From assembly GCA_012934845.2 (NCBI GenBank), contig WNNJ02001435.1:62001-126000 (forward strand): DNA of 64,000 nucleotides, in the 5' to 3' direction. Shown here one piece after another: positions 11,120 to 19,727 of this stretch. Made by a program: the position numbers and the translations under genes. The notes beneath the pieces are model-generated. The model was given only the letters and a program-made list of their open reading frames with translations, was not told the origin of the DNA and ran no database searches. The first letter of the stretch is position 1. Each line of letters opens with the position of its first letter. The DNA comes from Pomphorhynchus laevis (Eukaryota > Acanthocephala > Palaeacanthocephala > Echinorhynchida > Pomphorhynchidae).

Positions 11120-11451
11120 GGACTGGGGAAGGTTGTGGTTGCAGGTGGCTTTACTGATGCGCCCAATGTGATAAGGGGAATAAACATGGACACGTTTGAC
11201 GTCCAGAATACCAGCATAATGAGCCGCAAATCTCCTCTTACAATTTGTATAACAAACGAAGAATTGGTGCCAAAATATTTTGAACTGGATGAGCATACAT
11301 GTGCAGTAGACGCCAACGCAGGGTCATTATTGATTTTCGACTATTCAAAAGAATCAAATCAAATTATCAATTCCAATCAAGTAATAGGCGATATTGGAAG
11401 CCTCTGCTACCTGGATTATACGAAATCACAGCTGTTGTCACTGGATTCAAT
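11120..11451 (+). CDS. Unassigned coding stretch in LINE-lipase chimera
   Basis: The same open frame continues with LGKVVVAGGFTDAPNVIRGI, DTFDVQNTSIMSRKSPLTIC and AGSLLIFDYSKESNQIINSN. The VVVAGGF and FDVQN spacing faintly resembles a kelch or other beta-propeller blade, but I cannot assign it. The absence of stops across the region argues that it was coding. Another frame from about 11420 reads LYEITAVVTGFNPPRR, suggesting a frame change just before the tandem repeat. Confidence 0.4.
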
Positions 11452-11770
11452 CCGCCTCGGAGGACCGGGACTGTACGAGATGCCGACAAATATGTGTCCG
11501 CGAACGCCACTCAACAGCCTGCCGAATCCAGCAAGGGGAACGGAAAGACGTCAGAGGCAGAGAAGTCGACGGATGTGGCAGCAACAGAGGAGGACAACGA
11601 CGCTGTTTTTCTTACCGCCTCGGAGGACCGTGACTGTACGAAATGCCGACAAATATGTAGACACCTTGCAACAGCTTGCCGAATCCAGCAACGTGGACGG
11701 GGAGACGTCAAAGGCAGACAAGTCTACGGATAAGGCGGAATCAAAAGAATAGCGACGCTGTTTTTCCTTA
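11452..11770 (+). repeat. Two tandem copies of a 163-bp coding repeat
   Basis: The unit starts CCGCCTCGGAGGACC at 11452 and again at 11615. Each unit encodes PPRRTxTVRxADKYV followed by a Lys/Ser/Glu-rich tail (AESS, TSKADKSTDK), but in different reading frames because 163 is not a multiple of three. The second copy closes the long ORF at 11752. The duplication therefore moves the same peptide into two frames. Confidence 0.8.
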
Positions 11771-13159
11771 AAATTTTATTTATCTTTATTTTTATTTATT
11801 TGAACTGTATATTGATTGTTTAGATGTTGTATGTATATTGAACAGTGTAAAATTATTTTATTAATAATTATTAATTATTATTCAATTATTATGTAAGCAT
11901 TATTTATTTAGCAATTGAAATTTTTATATAGCGTAAAATACGTGAACTCAGTTAGCTGATCTGATATACATGTAACTTAGAAATTAGTATTTTAGTACAA
12001 TTTTTGTACCTTATAATGTATTTTTCAGTTTATAATATATTGATTTAGCATTATTTTTTAATTTATAAATTATATAATATACGTAGATTTAGTTAGCTGT
12101 TTGCATTAGATAATATTCTGATGTTATGAATAGAAATTATAAATTGTAAATTCTAATATTCTGATAATGGTCGATATCTATTTGCATACTTGATTTAACT
12201 AAGTAAATTATTTGAAGTACAGCTTTCAGTTAACTAACTCAACATATATTTACTTTAAATAAATTTAAAAAAATTTATAGCTTAAAATATACAAAGTGCT
12301 CGAATATAACAAATATATATAGTTTGTATATAAAATATATGGTTATCGAACGTATAAAGTGTTAGAATACATAACATTACGTACATTCGAATTAGATAAC
12401 GACATTCAAATTACATACACCGACACGCTTCACATGTCGTTGAAGTGTGTCGGTGTACTAGAGAAAGATATCCTACAGAAAGATATCCATATTCTACAGA
12501 AAGATTTCCAAAAATCTTTCTATAAAAATAACATCAAGTATAAAATAGTTAAATATATAAATCAACACAATAATATAAAGAATATATTTAAACTCTTAAG
12601 TGGCTAATTTTTTTGGATGAATAATAAATAATATACTTTGTAAGATACTAGATAGTTATTTCAGAGGAAATACATCATTATCATGTATTTGGCCCCGCTG
12701 CTATGTTGGGTAGAGGAGTTAGGGGCCGAAACCTGATAGCATAGCAGTTCCTCCTGATGACCTCTAATTCTTATTCTGATACAACGTCTGTTATTTATTA
12801 GTCAATTCATAAAAATGACGTTTATTTTAAATTTCATTTTTTTAACTTGATTTAAATTATAGAAAATCTAAAAACAATTATTAATTTTATTATTTAATTA
12901 TTAAATTTTGATTTAGCATTATTATGTTTTGTTTATTTTATAATTATATTGAATACGTAGTCTCAGTTAGCTGATTTAATAAAGTGATATTATTATGAAA
13001 ATTTTCGTAGATATTGTTAAAATTGCTTTGAATATTTATATCTAAAATAAAAACAGCATTGAGAGTCAAATATAACCAGTTATCTTTCTTAACCTTTCGA
13101 AGCAAAGAAAATGTTATGAGTAAATGCCGAAATTTTTTACCGCTTAATTTTCGTTTTAG
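11771..13159. repeat. AT-rich intergenic or intronic DNA with PLE 3' remnants
   Basis: No gene is seen. Copies of the motif ACGTAGACTCAGTTAGCTGA, diverged, lie at 11939, 12079 and 12953. 12530-12640 is the 3' end of a Naiad-like PLE (IVKYINQHNNIKN, FKLLSG) followed by structured module copy 2 at 12661-12770. The stretch upstream of 13160 should hold earlier GCH1 exons if the gene is complete, but none could be identified. Confidence 0.6.
12661..12770 (+). ncRNA. Structured module copy 2 (best-preserved pseudoknot candidate)
   Basis: Four pairings can be drawn. The outer helix is TCAGAGGAA with TTCCTCCTGA (one bulge). A hairpin is AAATAC/GTATTT. A 6-bp helix is GGCCCC with GGGGCC, and an 8-bp helix is CTGCTATG with CATAGCAG. 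The order of the last two is a-b-a'-b', that is, a pseudoknot. The conserved segment between a' and b' is GAAACCTGATAG. A function such as self-cleavage is inference only. Confidence 0.55.
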
Positions 13160-13449
13160 TTGGCCACAGTGCGATTAAAATTGAAAAACCTCATCAAATA
13201 GTTGTCATCAGAAATATCAATTTCGGATCACTTTGTGAACATCATCTGCTACCATTTACAGGCCAGGTATATGTATACCCACTTAATATATTAAAATTCT
13301 AAGTAATAAAAATCTCAGGTTAGCATTGCATATATTCCCAGTGATCATCTGATTGGTGTTAGCAAGCTTATTCGGTATATATTATTTTGTGTATAATATA
13401 GAAACTTTTGTGTTTAGTATTGTCAACGTTTACAGTCGGAGACTACAGC
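13160..13449 (+). CDS. GCH1: GCH1 exons with zinc site and SRRLQ motif
   Basis: Three exons separated by 52- and 43-bp introns. Exon 13160-13266 encodes [20 protein letters not shown] then [14 protein letters not shown]. Exon 13319-13374 encodes [19 protein letters not shown]. Exon 13418-13449 encodes [10 protein letters not shown] and is only 32 bp. Acceptors are TTTTAG, ATCTCAG and TGTTTAG; donors are GTATAT, GTATAT and GTATGT. The last donor leaves a C that combines with TC of the next exon to give Leu where Val is usual (RLQ-L-QEKL). Confidence 0.88.
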
Positions 13450-16400
13450 GTATGTACTCAGATTTTTAAAGTAACGTTTTTAAAATGTTATAAAATCAAA
13501 CAGATTTTGATTTTGGTAAATAATCATGTAAACAGCATATATACAATAATCAATAAAAATATCAAATATAAAATGGTAATACAATTTATAATATAATGTT
13601 TATATAATTTATTATATAATGATAATATATTCGTAAAAATCCTGCTCCAACCCCAAACAAATGAAAAGTCTACAAACCTCAAACTACGTTACTAGGGCGT
13701 TGTTACATGGGGTGTTTGAATTTGGTTTCCATTGATGTATTTTTAAAAGAATTATAATTATAATTATATAATTTTTAATCAAATTTAATATTTTTTGACA
13801 TTATGCGATTGTTTCGCAAATGTTGAAAAAGGATAGCTTATCAAACAGAAAATAGTAAAATATATTAATAATCACAATAATATTAAAAATAAATTTAAAC
13901 TATTAAGCGAAAAAAATTATGGATGGATAACAAACAAAATGCTTTAAATTGGTATATAGAATCCCACCATACTTCCGTTCCTTTTAAGATCCGAAAAATA
14001 TGAATTTTATTCATTCTAGTTTTAAATAAAGCCTTTTTAATGCACACACTGGCAATTGGTTTTCTCATAAAAACTCGATTTTTAAGCCTTCACGTTTTTT
14101 CATCTCGACAAAATCGGAGCAAATTAAATTGTTTTACAAAAGCAATGAGCTAGCAGCAGCTACTTTCAAGTGTTAGGGTATTTGAAGACCATGAAACGGT
14201 TATTCGGTTATAATCCTACTTTTTGAAAAACTGATGTGTTCAAAGTATTATTTGGAAGCCTACTAACGAGTATATCTAAAAAGCCAAAGAATTATTCTGC
14301 TCCTCCGTAATTTTCTATTGTATGTCTCTGTCAAAACTATTTAAATTATATAACAACCCTTTAAAGTACACGCAATCAGGAACAAATGTATCGTGGACAT
14401 AACAGACTCACATTTTGGTTTCAGAAAAATTATTTTTAAGATGATTATCTTCCCTTTATCTCATATAGAGTTGGCTAAAAATTGGTGCTAGATGAGTACA
14501 CATTGGCAATCAATTCGTTTGTTCATATAATTTTGCATCAAGCCAATCATTAATTAATTCAATAATTATAATCATAATTATTGATTTTTTACTCGTGAAA
14601 ATTAAATTAAATTCAATTATTATACAGGGTTACCCGCAAATGGGTCCCATAAAGATATTATTCGTTTTCTTTAAGAATAGGGCGTCCTCTGGTTCTCACT
14701 ATAATTCCTCTCATTCTCTGTCTGCCTGTTCTGCAAACTGATCATGATGATTTAGGCAGGAATCCGCCCTAGACAGTCCCGCCTGCAACATAGTCTCTAA
14801 ACGTGTTTAGGGGCTTGTGAACTCTCGATCGCGGTGAACGTAAACATTGGGATATAGATTTTGCCAGCGTCACGCTAATTTTTGTTCTCAACCACGAAAT
14901 GACATGGATAACTTTTCTTTGTTTTATACTAATTCTCGATGCTATAGCCTGTATTACTCTCTGCGCCGATTCACCAAACCCACTGAGGAAGTAAACACAA
15001 TCGGACAGAAGGAACCCTGTTTAACCTCCAATATGCGCTCTTCGTATTTAGCTCTCCTTTTCTAGATTCGTGGTAATCGAACGATTCACCAACAGTTTTT
15101 GACAAGTAGGATAAAGCCTTCGAGTTAAACACGCATGTGTCGAATAATGTACCCTCCATCTTACCTCCAAAAAGTCCGTTGCAAACGATATCGGAATGCG
15201 CGTCAGGCGCTCTGTCCGATGTCTATTCTCGAATATTATTGTGTCAGGCACTTCTTGTAACTGAGACTTAATTGCCACTCCATTACATACTTTTGTCATC
15301 GTATTCACTAATAAATCTCTGAGATCGTTTTGTCGAGCTATCCAAAGACCACCCCTCCTACACAAGAGAGCATGATCAATATCAAAATTTGCTCCACAAC
15401 AGCATTGTTTTGCTATGTTTGTCGGTGTCCAACCATATCGGGACGCTACTACATCACTAAAATTAATGGTGGTTAAATGCAATTAAAATGCTGATATTGG
15501 TTGAGTTATCAACCAATTTGACGTCCTTTCTCGAGGAAATCCAGTATCCGTTGCAAACCGTCTTTCTCAGTCAGCGACAATATGTTTTGCTTATTGATGT
15601 CGATATTCTCTTTTTTAAACCGATTTGCTATGATACACTGTTATTTGCTTCGCTCAAACGTGTTTACGGCAGTGTCATATGGACTGCATATTGCCAACGA
15701 TGCATTATATTGCCGTTTTACTTCTGAGATGGGATTCGTAATTATAATCGATAATCATAATTATTGATTATAATTCAATGATTATAATTATATAATTCTC
15801 AATCAAATTTAATATTTTGACATTATGCGATTGAATCGCAAATGCTGAAAAATAATAGCTTATCAAACAGAAAATAGTAAAATATATTAATAATCACAAT
15901 AATATTAAAAATAAATTTAAACTATTAAGCAAAAAATACGGATGGGTAATAATCAAAATGCTTTATATTGGATATATAATTCCAACATACTTCCGTTCTT
16001 TTTAAGAATCAAAAAATATGAATTTTATTCGTTCTAGTCTTAAATAAAGCCTTTTAATGCACACTATGACAATTGGTTTTCTCATAAAGACTCAATTTTT
16101 AAGCCTTCACGTTTTTCATCTCGACAAAATCGAAGCAAATCAAGATAAGATACTATATAATCGTATTTCATCAGAGGAAATACGTATTTGGCCCGCTGCT
16201 ATGTCGCGTTGAGAAATAGGATCCGAAACTTTATAACAACAGTTCCTCCAGAGGATCTCTAACCCTTATTCTTATACATCGTATGATATTTATTAGTCGA
16301 TCCCTAAAATTAATTTTCATTCTAAATTTCAATTTTAAATTTTAACTTGATAGAAATATAACTTCTATAATATTAAATATAATTATTTATTATTTATCTT

Positions 16401-18187
16401 TAATTTTATTTGTATATCTTATAAAATACGTAGACTCAGTTGTCTGATCTGATTTCTATTAGAAAAGGATACTTGCAATCAAATTTCATCAAAGAAAATA
16501 CGTCATTAGCATGTATTTGGCCCAGCTGCTTTGTTGGGTCGAAGAATATGGGCAAAAACCTGATAACATAGCAGTTCCTCTTGATGACCTCTAATCCTTT
16601 TTCTGATACATTGTATGTTATTTATTATTCAATTCATAAAAATTGACTTTTATTTTAAATTTCAATTTTGAATTTTAACTTGATATAAATATAAATTCTA
16701 TCAAATTTTATGAATAATTATTTAAGATTTTATATAATTTATATTTATATCAAGTTAAAATTAATTTTTTTAAATAATCAGATTTCATTCGAGGAAATAC
16801 GTCATTAGCATGTATTTGGTCCTGCTGCTATGTAGGGTTGAGGATTAGTCGCCAAAACCATAGGGCCTGATAACATAGCAGTACCTGGTGATGAGCTCTA
16901 ATCCTTTTTCTGATACATAATCTGTTATTTATTAGTCAATTCATAACAATTGACTTTTATTTTAAATTTAATTTTTTAATTTTGACTTGATATAACTATA
17001 AAATGTAAACAAATACTATAAGTATTTTTTTTTCTGATGATGCTAACAGAATTTAGCGAAATATTAAAATTAAAAATTTACTTTTTTTTGATCCTGTTCC
17101 TAAAATTCAACAAAACATTGATCATCAAAATCAAATATTTACAATTTATAAATCTATTGTTAATCAAATAACAATTTATACATTTAAAATAATTAATAAT
17201 TCGCTACGAAATGGATTGAACTGCCTTAAGTTCTCTATAACAACACAACGTTACGTGTGTTTTTGAAGTTGTGTGTATAATAGAAGGGTTAAAAAAGAAA
17301 TGATCTGACGTTTACACTAGTCGGCTGCAAGTCCTCTATAACAACACAACGTAACGTATGTTTTGAAGTTATGTAAATAAGAGAATCTTTAAATAATATA
17401 AATGTATAAATTTACATTTATACATGTATATATGGGACTGTAGACGTCTACTACTATGCGACCATACTTGCGTGAACACCTTAGCTCAGTCTCACGCAGA
17501 TTGTTCTGCAGCAGGTGATGGAGCTCTGGCCACGGAAGCCGAACGCAGGAAACGGATCAAATATACATGTTTGGATCCTTCATATTGCTGCTTCGTCTCA
17601 GTAGCTGTCGAGTCAATCGGCGCCTTAAGATGTAAAGCCACCGCCCTCTTTGAACTAATTGGGAAGCGACTGAGGCTAGCTACAAACGACGCCCAAACAA
17701 AATCCCATTTACTACAGCGCATAAGTGCTGCAGTTCAGCGGGGGAATTCAGCATGCGTCAGGGAGAGTCTTATGCAATCTTGATTCCGAAGCCCAATGAT
17801 CCCCTACATTTTATTAAACGTTATCTAAGTAATAATATGGAGCCCATTTGCGGGCAACCCATTTAATTGTAATGTATAAATAAAGAAAGTACTCAAAACC
17901 TTTATTTTCTCTTAATTTATCTGTATGCAGTCCAGGAAAAATTATCGATTGAAATCGGTGAGGCTATCAATGGTATGATAAATCCGCTAGCTGTTGGTGT
18001 TTGTATACGAGCGATGTAAGTACTTTTGCATTTAAATTGCAAATAGTAATTATATTACATTATTAGGCATACATGTGTTAGTTTAAGAGGAGTGCGTTCT
18101 ACAAATTCTGAAATGGAAACAACGTACACGGCTGGACTTTTCAAAGAACAACCAATGAGATTTGATTTCCTGAACGCGATCAAATAA
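13160..18187 (+). CDS. GCH1: GTP cyclohydrolase I (GCH1/FolE-like), five exons, 5' end missing
   Basis: Exons at 13160-13266, 13319-13374, 13418-13449, 17931-18015 and 18067-18187 join with consistent phases, and every intron is GT..AG. The product reads [68 protein letters not shown] and ends FDFLNAIK at TAA 18185-18187. This is the catalytic C-terminal two thirds of GTP cyclohydrolase I, the first step from GTP toward tetrahydrobiopterin or folate. The zinc ligands known for the family are present (Cys and His of CEHH, Cys of HTC), as are the GVSK motif and the His before TC. The C-terminal part after HTC is divergent from animal enzymes as I remember them. Introns 1, 2 and 4 are 52, 43 and 51 bp; intron 3 is 4481 bp of transposon debris. 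The N-terminal exon(s) were not found upstream. AATAAA overlaps the stop codon. Confidence 0.88.
13760..16150 (+). repeat. Direct repeat pair inside GCH1 intron 3
   Basis: About 380 bp at 13760-14135 recurs in the same orientation at 15770-16150 with high similarity. Both start in AATCAAATTTAATATTTT, pass through a Naiad-like PLE 3' end (AAAATAGTAAAATATATTAA), and end near CATCTCGACAAAATC. Between them lie 14280-14620 (no gene seen) and a minus-strand LINE fragment. Confidence 0.75.
14625..15740 (-). mobile_element. RLE-type LINE, C-terminal endonuclease region and 3' end
   Basis: Minus-strand frames encode [20 protein letters not shown] followed by [13 protein letters not shown], the zinc-knuckle block of this LINE group; [20 protein letters not shown]; and after a frame change [20 protein letters not shown] and [12 protein letters not shown]. 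This is the subfamily that carries LxPLVFSxxGGMG-type C-termini in other invertebrates. Upstream, 15490-15740 retains a weak match to the preceding region. The 3' end includes CCCATTTGCGGG near 14632, which also ends the plus-strand fragment at 17.4-17.9 kb. Confidence 0.72.
16169..17000 (+). repeat. Tandem array of about 300-bp PLE-associated units (module copies 3-5)
   Basis: Three structured modules begin at 16169, 16487 and 16786, spaced 318 and 299 bp apart. AT-rich spacers separate them, and one spacer contains the motif ACGTAGACTCAGTTGTCTGA at 16428. The second unit is nearly identical to 6930-7270. The monomer size and head-to-tail layout resemble the small tandem satellites (retrozymes) that accompany PLEs, but no canonical hammerhead core was found in the unit. 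Confidence 0.7.
17001..17423. other. AT-rich intronic DNA with half a foldback element
   Basis: No gene is seen. 17037-17100 (GATGCTAACAG, AGCGAAATAT, TTTGATCCTG) matches the right arm of the foldback at 48843-49030 and is probably a half copy. A phrase containing CTCTATAACAACACAACGT repeats at about 17233 and 17333. Confidence 0.45.
17424..17875 (+). mobile_element. RLE-type LINE, extreme C-terminus and 3' end
   Basis: A 119-codon frame begins in [20 protein letters not shown], which aligns with the RLE strand WDCTCVNTLATFYLA of the copy at 27.9 kb. It continues through [18 protein letters not shown] and [20 protein letters not shown], the family's conserved end. The 3' UTR ends GGAGCCCATTTGCGGGCAAC at about 17840-17860, the mirror of the motif at 14632. 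It lies in GCH1 intron 3. Confidence 0.75.
17931..18187 (+). CDS. GCH1: GCH1 last two exons
   Basis: Exon 17931-18015 (acceptor TGTATGCAG) encodes [20 protein letters not shown] and VGVCIRA. A 51-bp intron with donor GTAAGT and acceptor TTATTAG follows. Exon 18067-18187 encodes the split Met, [31 protein letters not shown] and FDFLNAIK. The junction falls in the family's E-A-T-H-x-C region, which here reads IRAMHTC. Confidence 0.88.
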
Positions 18188-18790
18188 ATTTAGTCGAGAA
18201 GTAAACATTTAATAGAAAGCAATTTGTTGTAATTTCTGAATTCAATTTTTATTTTTTCATAGACTATTTTTGTAAAGTTGGATACATGCAATAATGGTAA
18301 TTACGCTTGCTTTATTTGTCTTCTGTTAACAAACTCGATAATACATAAAGGTACTACGCTTAATTCCATATTATTGCTACATGTGTGGAAATTATTCCAC
18401 ACTTTGGATCGAAGCAATCAATTGTTCATTGCTAACAAGTGACATCTTGCGAAAAATCCCTCATCTATTGTCCCAAATAACAATTACAAGCAAGCTAATC
18501 ACGCCTCTGTTGTAGCAAATAATAACAATCAGCAAAACAATCACGCCTCTATTATAGAAGATAATATGATCAGATAATTGAATATATGTATTTTATACAA
18601 TATATTAATAAAAAATAAAGATAAATAATTATAAATAAATTATATAAGATTTTATACAAGTTATATTTATATCAAGTCAAAATTTGAAATTGAAATTTAT
18701 TTTGATAACGAGCTAAAATGATAGGTTCGTTGAACACACTAGCGTCTTCTAATCCTTGAATATTTTAAAAATCAAAAAATTAATATAAAT
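18188..18790. other. GCH1 3' flank, non-coding
   Basis: AT-rich and without recognisable coding sequence. It contains short repeats such as ATCACGCCTCTRTT at 18498 and 18540. Polyadenylation-like AATAAA strings are present, but their use cannot be judged. Confidence 0.4.
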
Positions 18791-18794
18791 AATT

Positions 18795-18991
18795 ATTCGT
18801 TCACGGCGTATAAACATCGAGAAGAAACAAGAGAATGTTAATCACGAATTTTTAACTATTTCAATAGTCCTTTTCAAGTGATACAATTAGTGAAATTGAA
18901 AAGATACTTGAAAAGGACTATTGAAATAGTTGAAAATTCGTGATTAACATTCTATTGTTTCTTCTCGATGTTTATACGTCGTGAACGATTA
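18795..18991. repeat. Foldback element 1, arms of about 85 bp
   Basis: The left arm runs TTCGTTCACGGCGTATAAAC ... TAGTCCTTTTCAAGT; the right arm is its near-perfect reverse complement, ending GTTTATACGTCGTGAACGA. The loop is about 25 bp. Flanking ATTA/TTAA could be a target duplication, but this is uncertain. There is no coding capacity, so it is a MITE or foldback. Confidence 0.8.
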
Positions 18992-19539
18992 ATGAACACA
19001 TCGAATGTATCAATGGACAATAAATAATTATATAAGATTTTATACAATTTATATAAATATAAAGTTATAATTTAAAATTGAAATTTATTATAAAAGTCAA
19101 TTTTTATGAATTGACTTTTAAAACCGTCTTTTAAAAAGACGATATATTTTACTATACAAATAAAATCAAACAGAAAATAGTCAAATATATAAATTAGCAC
19201 ACAATATAAAAGCTTACAATTATAATAATAACTTACAATTATAACTCAGAATAACTTACAATTATACATGCAATACATATTTTTATACAATATATATTAC
19301 AATAATACAATTTTATGCAATACATACAATATATATTTTTTATAGCAGATAATCAGATCAGATACTGAGTCTACGGATTTTTACTATATATAAATGAAAA
19401 TAAAGATAAATAATAAATATATAAGATTTTATACAGATACAAGATTTAAGATTTTAATATAAGATTATATATAATATAATATTTTATATAATATTAGAAA
19501 GAGTATTTAATATAAGTATTTAACATAATATTGATCTTT
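18992..19539. other. AT-rich non-coding DNA with degenerate PLE satellite pieces
   Basis: Contains an inverted copy of the shared motif at about 19351-19378 (CAGATACTGAGTCTACG). Low-complexity AT repeats dominate. No gene is seen. Confidence 0.4.
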
Positions 19540-19727
19540 GGAGTGAAGGTGGTAGATCTTTATAAATCTTGTTCCAGCCTGCAACCGCCTTAATCAGGGC
19601 AGCCCCCTGTCAGATGCTGCTGGATGGCTCGCTGTAAGTTTAGTCAGAGTCAACTAAACTAGGTGGCGACACCGAAAAAGCAACGTTAAAAATTATGACT
19701 TAATAAAAGTTACATGTACTCACTATT
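19540..19727 (+). mobile_element. 3' tail of an unidentified retroelement
   Basis: A GC-richer, non-coding block contains GGGCAGCCCCCTGTCAGATG, TTTAGTCAGAGTCAACTAAA and GGTGGCGACACCG, and ends ACTTAATAAAAGTTACATG. Its composition and ending resemble a LINE or SINE 3' end. It abuts a PLE 5' end at 19728, at the same PLE position where the CR1 LINE abuts at 786. Confidence 0.4.

Larger units (their letters stand above)
7526..11752 (+). mobile_element. RLE-type non-LTR retrotransposon ORF with unusual C-terminal extension
   Basis: One frame runs from ATG 7526 to 11752, broken only by a TGA at 8201-8203; the residues across it (STNNDY, then EAIELTRSGNYGKAMRR) match the family. Order: a CCHC-like finger (CPICRGVYRL, RVHGHLDSRCSGSG); a helical block (VNTIKRIPWNLRRR); the RT with PDGGVRPIAIGETLRRLCAK, VDITNAFNT (motif A), GVQQGDPLGP (motif B) and WYLDDG (motif C, YLDD); a zinc knuckle CRRC-HALTC near 9961-10015; and a restriction-like endonuclease with RPADILI and AVDFAVTNP at 10138-10200, whose Asp residues are kept. 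These are the parts of RLE-bearing LINEs (R2/NeSL/CRE-like grade). About 290 codons after 10890 do not belong to the LINE (see separate entries). Three further partial copies of the family occur in this window. Confidence 0.88.

Noticed and set aside
12661-12770. Hammerhead ribozyme in the repeated module (CTGATGA and GAAA both occur)
   Set aside because: GAAA precedes CTGATGA, and the 22 nt between them cannot hold stems I and III plus a cleavage site. CTGATGA is explained by pairing with the outer arm TCATCAG.
13408-13596. Small [19 protein letters not shown]
   Set aside because: It overlaps the GCH1 exon at 13418 in another frame.
16169-17000. CRISPR-like array
   Set aside because: Units are about 300 bp with diverging AT-rich spacers in a eukaryotic intron; no short fixed repeats.
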